Position numbers and translations under genes: made by a program. Shown one piece after another: positions 12,004-22,200 of a stretch of DNA of 64,000 nt. Source of the DNA: Litsea cubeba (Eukaryota; Streptophyta; Magnoliopsida; Laurales; Lauraceae); NCBI GenBank assembly GCA_012931725.1, contig CM022945.1, positions 21,424,318-21,488,317 on the forward strand, given 5' to 3'. The notes under the pieces are model-generated. The model was not told the origin of the DNA. It did no database searches and saw nothing but the letters and a program-made list of their open reading frames with translations. The stretch's first letter is position 1. Each line of letters starts with the position of its first letter.

Positions 12004-15000
12004 GATGGTGGACCCCATTCATTTGGGTCCACTTAAAAATATTTGGTTAATTTGTTAGGTCTATGATCATTTGATCATTTGATCTTTCTTAGTCAATTCA
12101 TGGGTCTCATCTCGCATAATATGGTTTTATTGACGGTTAGAATAAAGATGGTGAACCCCATTCATCTGGGGGTTCCACTTAAATATGTTATGTTTGGTCA
12201 ATTTGTGAGGTCTATGATCATTTAATCCTTTGATCTTTATCAAGCAATTCATGGGTCTCAACCCGCATCATATTATTTCATGGACGGTTAGAATATAGAT
12301 GGTGGACCCTATTCATCTTGGGGGTCCCACTTAAATAGGTTAGGTTTGGTCAATTGGAAAGGTCTATGCTCATTTGATCATTTGATCTTTATCAATCAAT
12401 TCATGGGTCCCGGCCCGCATCATTTGATTTTATGGACGGTTAGAATAAAGATGGTGGACCCCATTTATCTGGTCCCACTTAAAAATATTTAGTCAATTTG
12501 TTAGGTCTACGATCATTTGATCCTTTGATCTTTTTAAATCAATTCATGGGTCTCATCCCGCATAATATGGTTTTATGGACGGTTAGAATAGAGATGGTGG
12601 ACCCCATTCATCTGGGGGGTTCCACTTAAATAGGTTATGTTTGGTCAATTTGTGAGGTCTATGATCATTTGATCATTTGATCTTTATCAAGCAATTCATG
12701 GGTCCATCCCGCATCATATTGTTTCATGGATGGTTAGAATATAGATGGTGGACCCCATTCATCTTGGAGGTCCCACTTAAATAGGTTAGGTTTGGTCAAT
12801 TTGAGAGGTCTATGATAATTTGATCATTTGCTCTTTATCAATCAATTCATGGGTCCCGGCTCGCATCATTTGATTTTATGGACAGTTTGAATAAAGATGG
12901 TGGACCCCATTCATCTGGGTCCCACTTAAAAATATTTGGTCAATTTGTTAGGTCTACGATCATTGATCCTTTGATCTTTCTTAATCAATTCATGGGTCCC
13001 ATCCTGCATAATACGGTTTTATGGACGGTTAGAATAGAGATGGTGGACCCCATTCATCTGGGGGGTTCCACTTAAATAGGTTAGGTTTGGTCAATTTGTG
13101 ATGTCTATGATCATTTGATATTTATCAAGCAATTCATGGGTCCCAGCCCGTATCATATGGTTTTATGGACGGTTAGAATATAGTTGGTGGACTCCATTTA
13201 TCTTGGGGGCTCCACTTAAATAGGTTAGGTTTGGTCAATTTGTGATGTCTATGATCATTTGATCTTTATCAATCAATTAATGGGTTCCAGCCCGCATCAT
13301 ATGGTTTTATGGACGGTTAGAATATAGATGGTGGACCACATTCATCTTGGGGGTCCCACTTAAATAGGTTAGGTTTGGTCAATTGGAGAGGTCTATGATC
13401 ATTTGATCTTTATCAATCAATTCATGGGTCCCAGCCCGCATCATATGGTTTTATGAACGGTGGTGGACCCCATTCATCCGGATTCCACTTAAAAATATTT
13501 GGTCAATTTGTTAGGTCTACGATCATTTGATCCTTTGATCTTTTTAAATCAATTCATGGGTCCCATCCCGCATAATATGGTTTTATGGACGGTTAGAATA
13601 GAGATGATGGACCCCATTCATCTGGGGGGTTCCACTTAAATAGGTTATGTTTGGTCAATTTGTGAGGTCTATGATCATTTGATCCTTTAATCTTTATCAA
13701 GCAATTCATGGGTCCATCCCGCATCATATTGTTTCATGGATGGTTAGAATATAGATGGCGGACCCCATTCATCTTGGAGGTCCCACTTAAATAGGTTAGG
13801 TTTGGTCAATTTGAGAGGTCTATGATAATTTGATCATTTGCTCTTTATCAATCAATTCATGGGTCCCGGCCCGCATCATTTGATTTTATGGACAGTTAGA
13901 ATAAAGATGGTGGACCCCATTCATCTGGGTCCCACTTAAAAATATTTGGTCAATTTGTTAGGTCTACGATCATTTGATCCTTTGATCTTTCTTAATCAAT
14001 TCATGGGTCCCATCCCGCATAATACGGTTTTATGGACGGTTAGAATAGAGATGGTGGACCCCATTCATCTGGGGGGTTCCACTTAAATAGGTTAGGTTTG
14101 GTCAATTTGTGATGTCTATGATCAGTTGATATTTATCAAGCAATTCATGGGTCCCAGCCCGTATCATATGGTTTTATGGACGGTTAGAATATAGTTGGTG
14201 GACTCCATTTACCTTGGGGGCTCCACTTAAATAGGTTAGGTTTGGTCAATTTGTGATGTCTATGATCATTTGATCTTTATCAATCAATTAATGGGTTCCA
14301 GCCCGCATCATATGATTTTATGGACGGTTAGAATATAGATGGTGGACCCCATTCATCTTGGTCCCACTTAAATAGGTTAGGTTTGGTCAATTTGTGAGGT
14401 CTATGATCATTTGATCATTTGATCTTTATCAATCAATTCATGGGTCCCAGCCCGCATCATATGGTTTTATGAACGGTTAGAATGGAGATGGTGGACCCCA
14501 TTCATCCGGATCCCACTTAAATATATTAGGTCAATTTGTTAGTTCTATGATCATTTGATCTTTTTTAATCAATTCATGCCTCACCTAAATAAAACATTTG
14601 GAGAAAAAAACATAAAGATCAAATTAGCAATAAACAGAAGGACTCACAAGTTTACTAATTAATAAATTTATTAAAAATAATTGATATCAGTCTGTGCATT
14701 GGTGGTTCCGTGGGTTCTACTTAAATAGGTTAGGTTTAGTCAATTTGTGAGGTCTATGATCATTTGATCTTTATTAAGCAATTCATGGGTCCCAGCCCGT
14801 ATCATATGGTTTTATGGACAGTTAGAATATAGTTGGTGGATCCCATTTATCTTGGGGGCTCCACTTAAATAGGTTAGGTTTGGTCAATTTGTGAGGTCTA
14901 TGATAATTTGATCTTTATCAATCAATTAATGGATCCCAGCTCGCATCATATGGTTTTATGGACGGTTAGAATATAGATGGTGGACCCCATTCATCTTGGT

Positions 15001-16550
15001 CCCACTTAAATAGGTTAGGTTTGGTCAATTTGTGAGGTCTATGATCATTTGATCTTTATCAATCAATTCATGGATCCCATCCCGCATCATATGGTTTTAT
15101 GAACGGTTAGAATGGAGATGGTGGACCCCATTCATCCGGGTCCCACTTAAAAAATTTGGTCAATTTGTTATGTCTACGATCATTTGATTCTTTGATCTTT
15201 CTTAATCAATTCATGGGTCTCATCCCGCATAATATGGTTTTATGGACGGTTAGAATAGAGATGGTGGACCCCATTCATCTGGGGGGTTCCACTTAAATAA
15301 GTTAGGTTTGGTCAATTGGTGAGGTCTATGATCATTTGATCCTTTGATCTTTATCAAGCAATTCATGTGTCTCAGCCCGCATCATATGGTTTTTTTGGAC
15401 GGTTAGAATATAGATGGTGGACCCCATTCATCTTGGGCTTAAATAGGTTAGGTTTGGTCAATTTGAGAGGTCTATGATCATTTGATCATTTGATCTTTAT
15501 CAATCAATTAATGGGTCCCGCCCGGCATCATTTGATTTTATAGATGGTTAGAATAAAGATGGTGGGCCCCATTCATCTGGGTCCCACTTAAATATATTAG
15601 GTCAATTTGTTAGGTCTACGATCATTTGATCTTTTAAAATCAATTCATGGGTCCTATCTCGCATCATATCAGTAGGGTTGTAAATGGGTACCCGATTCTC
15701 CGATTACCCGAAAGTTCCGACCCGTTAGGTTCCGAGTCTGGGTCCTTATTTTGGTCCCGATAAGAAAATGGTTTCGGTTCCGGATCCTTTTTTGGAACCG
15801 ATACCTAAACGGTTCCGGTTCCAGATCCATAGTGGTTCAGACCCGTGGACCCGAGACCCGACCCAATATATACTAACATAAGGTAACTTTATTATGTGAG
15901 AACAGAACCCTTTTTACTTTTCTACTTTTCTACATCTCATTGCCTGTTTGGATGTGATTTCTGAGTTTTTGGTTAAAAGTGTTTGTTATTGATAGACAAA
16001 ATGTCACATTAGTGTTTGTAGGTACGTGATCCAATTGAAATGTGAAAAAAGCATAAATTTTTTAAAGAAAAATACAGGTATTGGTCTAGACCCGGAACCG
16101 GAACCAGACCCGCCTCACAAACGGTTCCGGTTCCGGTTCTGGTTTTGGTTCCCATTATTCTTAACGGTTCCGGTTCCGGTTCCGGTTCCCCTTCTTAGAA
16201 AACGGTTCCGGTTCCGGTTCCGGGTTCCACCCTGGATCCGGACCGGAACCGACCCGTTTACAACCCTAATCATATGGTTTTATGAACGGTTAGAATGGAG
16301 ATGGTGGACCTCATTCATCTTGGGGGTCCCACTTAAGTAGGTTAGGTTTGGTCAATTTGAGAGGTCTATGATCATTTGGTCATTTGATCTTTATCAATCA
16401 ATTAATGGATCACAGCCCGCATCATATGATTTTATGAACGGTTAGAATAGAGATAATGGACCCCATTTATCTTGGTCCCACTTAAATATATTAGGTCAAT
16501 TTGTTAGGTCTATAATCATTTGATCTTTCTTAATCAATTCATGCCTCACC
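12003..16550 (+). repeat. tandem array, ~145-bp monomer with ~1010-bp higher-order repeat
   Basis: More than 25 copies of a unit of the form ATGGTGGACCCCATTCATCT ... GGGTCCCACTTAAATAGGTT ... GATCATTTGATC ... GCATCATATGGTTTTATGGA, spaced about 140-154 bp. Monomers fall into variants, for example AAAAATATTTGGTC versus AAATAGGTTAGGTTTGGTC. A variant string recurs as a block: GGGTCCATCCCGCATCATAT starts at about 12700 and 13710, and the GTTGGTGGACTCCATTTA variant recurs with an offset of about 1011. The array is interrupted by the block at 14578-14707 and by a TIR element at 15673-16268. No coding potential. Confidence 0.92.
15673..16268. mobile_element. small hAT-like TIR element inserted in the tandem array
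   Basis: The termini TAGGGTTGTAAA (15673) and TTTACAACCCTA (ending 16268) are exact inverses. The flanking array sequence shares CATAT on both sides, although a full 8-bp duplication is not clean. The inside carries many GGTTCCGGTTCC / CCGGAACC repeats, most strongly near 16120-16230. The open frame there (Asp-Pro-Glu-Pro then Arg-Phe repeats) is only repeat translation. The element at 50533-51077 is a relative. Confidence 0.75.
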
Positions 16551-16706
16551 TAAAGAATAAAACATTTGAAAAAAATACATAAAGATCAAATTAGCAACAA
16601 CAAAAAAAGGACTCACAAATTTACTAATTAATAAATTTATTAAAAATAATTTATATTAGTCTGTACATTTTGTGGTTTCGTAATTATGCACGGAGTTTTG
16701 CTAGTG

Positions 16707-16711
16707 AGTAT
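16707..16711 (+). repeat. target site duplication (left) of the Tat retrotransposon
   Basis: AGTAT here is repeated exactly at 27391-27395, immediately outside the two LTRs. A 5-bp duplication is what Ty3/Gypsy integrases produce. Confidence 0.95.
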
Positions 16712-17445
16712 TGTGTGGGGGTATTTTTACTAAGCCGAGACCAACGCTAATATGCCCTCACAGATAGAGTGATAATGCCACCTCTAGCCGGGGAGGACTG
16801 CGGCTACAGGATCGCGGCATTTGCCGCGGTGGGAGTTCCCGCAGTCAGATCCGGCCGACTGCGGCACTGAGGCCCGGCAGTGCAGATGATTGACGGGTTG
16901 ATGGGACCAGCGACAGGACAGCGGCGCATGCCAAGGCATGTCCTGCAGCTTATCATTACTGACAAACGGCGCGTACGGGACACGTGCGCCCCCAGGGCAT
17001 GGCTCCAGGCCAGGCCTGATGGGACCTGGCCCAAAAGTCAGCACCGCCGCCTGACCCAGCAAGCCTAGCATTTAATGAAGCATGGGCCGGCATTTAATGC
17101 ATTATGGGCTGAATGGACGTAGCCACTCGAGTGGCCGGCCCAGTCTTGGAACTCGCCCACAAAGGTCAACCCCATCGCCTATAAATAGCATATCCACTTC
17201 CATCCGAAGGTACGCAACCCATTATACACACTATCCCTCTGCAATTTCCTCTCATTCTCCCTGCTCGTTCATTGCACTAACTTAAGCATCGGAGAGCCTT
17301 GCGCTGCCTGCAGCCAGGGTCCTTTGACGCTTCTTCCCTCTCTTCCTTTTCAGGTCCAGTCGGAGCCACAGCAAACTTCATCCAAATCATCCGAGTCAGG
17401 GACCCTAATCCCTGCATTAAAGTCCTTAATTTTTAGGCACTTACA
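16712..17445 (+). repeat. 5' LTR of the Tat-lineage retrotransposon
   Basis: Begins TGTGTGGGGG and ends CACTTACA; 734 bp, the same length as the 3' LTR. Reading both copies side by side I find four substitutions (near 16730, 16914, 17254 and 17371) and no indels, so they are about 99.5% identical. A TATA box (TATAAATA) lies at 17180-17187, with the transcript start expected some 30 bp downstream. Confidence 0.97.
17180..17187 (+). promoter_or_regulatory. TATA box of the LTR promoter
   Basis: TATAAATA in a GC-rich setting within the 5' LTR, repeated identically at 27125-27132 in the 3' LTR. It is the likely core promoter for the full-length sense transcript. The 3' copy could drive read-out into flanking DNA. 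Confidence 0.75.
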
Positions 17446-17447
17446 AT

Positions 17448-17466
17448 TGGCGCCGTCTGTGGGGAA
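17448..17466 (+). promoter_or_regulatory. primer binding site
   Basis: TGGCGCCGTCTGTGGGGAA starts two bases after the 5' LTR. The TGG start, complementary to a tRNA CCA end, and the position are those of a minus-strand primer site. I do not assign the tRNA with certainty. Confidence 0.85.
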
Positions 17467-17516
17467 GTACTAACCCATACCTCAAAAACCTTTCCCAAAA
17501 TTCTTTTCAATCACCA

Positions 17517-19208
17517 ATGGCTCCGAGGAACAAGAGAGGCGCAAGGAAGTCCCTTCCCCCAGGGCCGCTGGTTCTCCCTGGACCATTGCCCTACGCATCA
17601 AGGGAAGTCGCAGAGGTAGAAAGCTACCACACCGAGTCCGCGTCGTCCCCGCTAGAGCTGGGGGGCCCACCGCGGCTGAACGCTCCCCTTCAGGAGCGCT
17701 TCCCGAAGGACAAGGCCCCGGCTGCGGAGGGGTCACATCGCAATCAGGCCGACCCCGCTCAGGCCGCAATCAGGGCCCAGAATCTCGCCCTCCAGGAGAA
17801 AGATGATCTCATCCGCCAGCTCAGGCAGCAGCTCCGAGAAAAGGGAGTAGCCCCCGGGGGCGGTGATCCCGTAGGCAGGAAGGATCCCGTCACCGGCAAA
17901 GACTTGAGAGACCACCTGAACGATAAGAGTCGGGAGCGAAGTCACGTCGGGAGTTCTTACCATGACCACGAAGACAGGGGGTCAATGCCGAGATCGGAGG
18001 CGGCGGACCAGCAGGCCGTGATCAACCGCCTGGTCAAGCAGGCCCTCCAGAACACCCTAAAGGAGGCGGGGCTCGCCCAAAGCCAGCTGGACCTCCCCGA
18101 CTTCGCTGGCCTCGACTCGTCACCCTTCACCAGAGAAATAATCGAGTACCCCCTCCCGAAGAAGTTCAGTGTCCCGAGGTTCGTCCTCTATGACGGAGCC
18201 TCGGACCCATCAGCACACCTCCGGCATTTCACCCAGAAGCTGTCCGTCTGGGGTGACGTCGGGCACCTCAACTGCCGAGTTTTCTCTTCCAGCTTGGGGG
18301 ATCTCCCCCTCAAGTGGTTCTGTGGACTCCCAGAGGGGTCGATTTCGAGCTGGCCCCAGTTGCGGGATTCCTTCCTGGGAAAGTTCCAGGCGCACCGGGT
18401 CATCCCGAAGACTGACAGCGACCTCATGGCCCTCAGGATGAGGTGGAGCGAAAGCGTCACTCAGTTCGCAAAGAGGTTCTGGACAGTATACAGCGAGATT
18501 GACAACTCCTCCGAGGACGTGGCAATCAGATCTTTCAAGCACGCCCTCCTGCCAGGGTGCGAGCTCAGGAGAGAGCTCGTCCGAAATCCTGTGCCCTCCG
18601 TCACAGCCCTCATGACGAGGGTAAATAAATATATCGAGCAAGAGGAGGACGAGGCGCGCGCCAACGAAAGTTTCGGCGTCTCCAAGGGCCGATCTCGGCA
18701 GGGAAGCCGATCTCGGCAGGATGACCGATCGCGGCAGGAAGACCGATCCAGGCATGAGGACCGGTCCGTAGACGAAGAAAGGAAGACCTCCCGTAGAGAT
18801 GAAGCAGGCCGAGAACATCGCTCGGGCGACCGGGCCTCGTCCTGGGCTCGCACCTCGGGAGGAGGCAAGAGACACAAACCATCTTACCGTTCGCGTGAGA
18901 GGGTCAACACGGTTTTTACAGAACCGATTCACCAAATCCTGGAAAAGATCCAGGGAAAACCATACTTCAAATGGCCGCGCCCCCTGCAGGGCGATAACTC
19001 CAAAAGAGATCAAGACAGGTTCTGCGCTTTTCACAAGCAGAACGGGCATAACACCAATGATTGCTACCGTCTCAAGGACCATCTCGAAAAGCTCGTCAAG
19101 GACGGGCACCTAAAGGAGTTCTGCAAGGCGGCGGGCAGCGGGAGCAACGACCGACCTCGGCGCCGAACGAAGAAAATCACGACAGCGACGGGTCAGAGAG
19201 GCTCATAA
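17517..19208 (+). CDS. gag: Gag polyprotein of a Tat-lineage Ty3/Gypsy element
   Basis: Structural capsid/nucleocapsid protein of 563 residues that would package element RNA into cytoplasmic particles. The start ATG sits in a good context (CACCAATGG), 71 bp after the LTR. A Gln/Arg-rich N-terminal part is followed by a Retrotrans_gag-like capsid region at about residues 215-385, with W and LR/F spacing such as SVTQFAKRFWTVYSEI. Then comes a charged Arg/Ser/Asp/Glu repeat (units like SRQDDRSRQEDRS) at about 390-430. A zinc-knuckle-like motif, C-x2-H-x4-H-x4-C, lies at 503-516. The frame ends in the spacer where pol opens in another frame; the two overlap by 148 nt. No internal stop is present, so the gene looks functional. 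Confidence 0.93.
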   Translation: MAPRNKRGARKSLPPGPLVLPGPLPYASREVAEVESYHTESASSPLELGGPPRLNAPLQERFPKDKAPAAEGSHRNQADPAQAAIRAQNLALQEKDDLIRQLRQQLREKGVAPGGGDPVGRKDPVTGKDLRDHLNDKSRERSHVGSSYHDHEDRGSMPRSEAADQQAVINRLVKQALQNTLKEAGLAQSQLDLPDFAGLDSSPFTREIIEYPLPKKFSVPRFVLYDGASDPSAHLRHFTQKLSVWGDVGHLNCRVFSSSLGDLPLKWFCGLPEGSISSWPQLRDSFLGKFQAHRVIPKTDSDLMALRMRWSESVTQFAKRFWTVYSEIDNSSEDVAIRSFKHALLPGCELRRELVRNPVPSVTALMTRVNKYIEQEEDEARANESFGVSKGRSRQGSRSRQDDRSRQEDRSRHEDRSVDEERKTSRRDEAGREHRSGDRASSWARTSGGGKRHKPSYRSRERVNTVFTEPIHQILEKIQGKPYFKWPRPLQGDNSKRDQDRFCAFHKQNGHNTNDCYRLKDHLEKLVKDGHLKEFCKAAGSGSNDRPRRRTKKITTATGQRGS

Positions 19209-22200
19209 GCGTCATCCACCTGGCCCCTACCAAGCAGAGCAGCAGTCAAGCCCGCGCCGAGGCCAGGAGGGCCTCCCATGGGAAGCAGGTCATGTCGGCC
19301 GATCTCGGGCCGTCCCCTAAGAAGGCCCGCAAAGAAAGGCCGAAGATCTGGTTCTCAGACGAGGACCTGAAAGGGGTCCAGCTCCCTCACAATGACCCAC
19401 TGATCATGACCCTAAAGTTGGGGAGTTGCAAGGTGCAAAGGATCCTCGTCGACTCCGGCAGTTCGTCCGAGATCCTTTACTTCGACTGCTTCACCAGGAT
19501 GGGCCTAACGGAAGAAGACCTCCAGGAGGCGCGGACCCCCCTGATAGGGTTCAGCGCCAAGCCCGTGTACCCCAAAGGGAGAGTCTCCCTCGAAGTTCGA
19601 GTAGGTGGCGCGTCAGTGGTGGCCGACTTCCTCGTAGTGGACACCCCATCTCCCTACAACGCCATCGTAGGGCGGAGCTGGCTGCACCAGTTAGAAGCCG
19701 TCCCCTCCTCCTACCATCAAAAGCTCAAGTTCCCTTTAGAAAGGGATGGCGGAGTCGAGGTGGTCACAGTCAATGGAGATCAGCAAATGGCCAAACGTTG
19801 CATGATGGCCGTGGTGTCCGGCGAGGAAGAACCAAAGCAAGTGCATATGGCAGAGCTCGAAGCGGAGCTAGAGAGAGTCGGCCGTGATCCAGGAGAAAAG
19901 AGTATCGAGGACCTCACCGAGGTCAGGATCGACCCCAGTGATCCAGAAAGGTACTTCCTCCTTGGGAGCCAGCTCGCCGAGCAGGAGCGATCCGAGCTGC
20001 TCAGTTTCCTATTACAGAGCAGAGATGTCTTCGCCTGGACCCCGCAGGAAATGCCAGGCGTAAACCCAGAAGTTATGAGCCACAGGCTGAATGTAGACCC
20101 CCAGGCCAAGCCAGTGGTTCAAAAGGCAAGAAGGTCCGGAATCGACCAGTCTGCAGCCGTGGTCGAAGAGGTGGAAAAACTGCTTGAAGCAAGCGCCATC
20201 AGGGAGGTCCAATACCCAAAGTGGCTGGCAAATACCGTGGTGGTGAAGAAGAAGACCGGAAAATGGAGGGTCTGCGTCGACTTCACTGATCTCAACAGAG
20301 CATGTCCCAAAGACTGCTTCCCTCTACCGAAGATCGACCAGATGATTGACGCCACCGCCGGTCACGAAAGGATGAGCTTTCTCGACGCTTACCGCGGATA
20401 TCACCAGATACCCATGTACGAGCCGAATCAGGAGAAAACGGCATTCATCACTCCTAGGGGAACCTACTGCTATAAGGTGATGCCATTCGACCTCAAAAAT
20501 GCGGGAGCAACCTATCAGAGGCTGGTCACCAAAATGTTCCAGGAGCACCTCGGCAAGACAGTCGAGGTATACATCGACGACATGGTCGTCAAATCTACCC
20601 AGTCTCTCAACCATCTGGCGGATCTCGGGCAAGTTTTTGAAGTTCTTCGGAAGTTCGGGCTGAAGCTGAACGCCTCCAAGTGCGCCTTCGGGGTCGGGTC
20701 CGGCAAATTTTTAGGGAGCCTCGTCACGCGACGCGGTATTGAAGCAAACCCGGACCAGATCTCAGCGATTTTGGGGATTCAGAGCCCGGCAACGACAAAG
20801 CAGGTGCAGAGGCTCACTGGCATGGCCGCCGCCCTCAACCGCTTCATCAGCAAGTCTTCAGACAAGTGTCGCCCTTTCTTCCAATTGCTGCGAAAGAACC
20901 TGAGATTTGAGTGGACCCCAGAATGCGACTCGGCTCTCCAGGAACTCAAAGCCTATTTGGCCTCGCCTCCACTCTTATCAACCCCGAAGAAAGGCGAAAC
21001 ATTGTACCTATACTTGGCGGTCTCCAGCCACGCGGTGAGCTCAGTCCTGGTTAGAGAAGATGAAGGGCAGCAAAAGCCCATCTATTATACCAGCAAAACC
21101 TTCCTCGACGCCGAAACCAGATACTTGCCAATGGAGAAACTTGCACTGGCCCTTGTAAGTGCCTCTCGGAAGCTCTCGCACTATTTTCAGGCCCACAAGA
21201 TAGTGGTGATTACGGAGCACCAACTTAAGTCCGTCTTCAGAAAGGCCGACTTCTCTGGGCGAATTTCGAGATGGGCCGTGGAGCTAGGGCAATACGACAT
21301 CCATTACCAGCCCCGGACAGCGATCAAGGCGCAGATTTTGGCAGATTTCATCGTCGAGTTCACTCCTCCAAGTTCGGCGCCGAGCCCACTCGACCCCGCA
21401 CTGGGGGGCAAGGGGCAGGATGGCCTAGTCCCGGAGACTGATTACGAGCTATCTCGGGACACCTCCCGAGATTCGGCTTGGAAGGTCTTCGTTGACGGGT
21501 CTTCCACCTCTAGAAGGGCCGGTGTCGGCATAGTCCTCCAGTCTCCGGAAGGGCTAGTAATTGAGCAAGCACTGACTCTCGACTTCCGAGCGTCAAATAA
21601 CGAGGCAGAGTATGAGGCATTGCTGGCCGGGCTGAATAGTGCAAAGGTTCTCGGAGCTCAACAGCTGGTAATCTACAGTGACTCGCAGTTGGTGACGAGC
21701 CAGCTCACTGGAGATTATCAGGCTCGCGACGATAGAATGGCAGCCTATTTAGCCCTCGCCAGGAAACTCCTCTCCCAATTTCCGGAAGCAGAGATCAAAC
21801 AAATCGGCAGAGACTCTAACTCGCACGCCGACGCACTCGCCAACTTGGCCTCCGCCGTCGAGGCTGGAAAAAAGAGAACTATAGAAGTTGGCTCGCTAAC
21901 ATCGCCAAGCATAGAGCTCAGCCCACCACGGCAAGTCCTGTGTGCCGACCTCGGGCCCAGTTGGATGGATCCCATCATCGCATACCTCAAAGACGACCAA
22001 CTCCCCGAGGACAGAGCACAAGCTCACAAGATCAGGCTCCGGGCAGCCCGGTTCTGGCTCTCTCCAGAAGGAAAGCTGTACCGGAAATCCTTCACGGGCC
22101 CCTACCTCCAGTGCGTCCACCCAAGCCGAGTTGAAGACTTCCTCTACGAAATACATGAAGGCATATGCGGAAGTCACATCGGAGGAAGGTCACTAGCATA

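Larger units (their letters stand above)
11686..16704 (+). mobile_element. probable non-autonomous Helitron containing a minisatellite
   Basis: The proposed 5' end is TCTATATTACTAAAGG at 11686, directly after an A. The proposed 3' end is TTTTGCTAG at 16704, directly before a T. TC...CTAG termini inserted between A and T are Helitron hallmarks, and TCTATATTA is a common plant Helitron start. Upstream of the 3' end an imperfect hairpin can form between about 16663 (GTCTGTACATT) and 16686-16696 (TATGCACGGAG). There is no Rep/helicase gene; the body is almost wholly a tandem array. A second copy of the 3' subterminal block (CATAAAGATCAAATTAGCAA to TAATTAATAAATTTATT) lies at about 14578-14707, suggesting that a related element or an end duplication is buried inside. 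No copy elsewhere was available to confirm the borders. Confidence 0.6.

Noticed and set aside
16026..16340. 104-residue frame with Pro/Glu then Arg/Phe repeats
   Set aside because: Produced by GGTTCC/CCGGAACC motif repeats inside a TIR element.
12003..16550. CRISPR-like appearance of repeats at regular spacing
   Set aside because: The whole unit is repeated without unique spacers, in a eukaryotic genome. It is a minisatellite.
16784..17285. Frames of 62-95 residues in the LTR, repeated at 26729-27230
   Set aside because: They lie inside non-coding LTR sequence and recur only because the LTRs are duplicated.
18210..19109. 299-residue minus-strand frame opposite gag
   Set aside because: A GC-rich shadow of gag with no splice partners, promoter or domain, unlike the antisense gene downstream of pol.
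19160..19180. Programmed -1 slippery site at the gag-pol overlap
   Set aside because: The AAG AAA A stretch does not match X XXY YYZ in the gag phase and no clear downstream structure was seen. Left as an open question rather than a feature.
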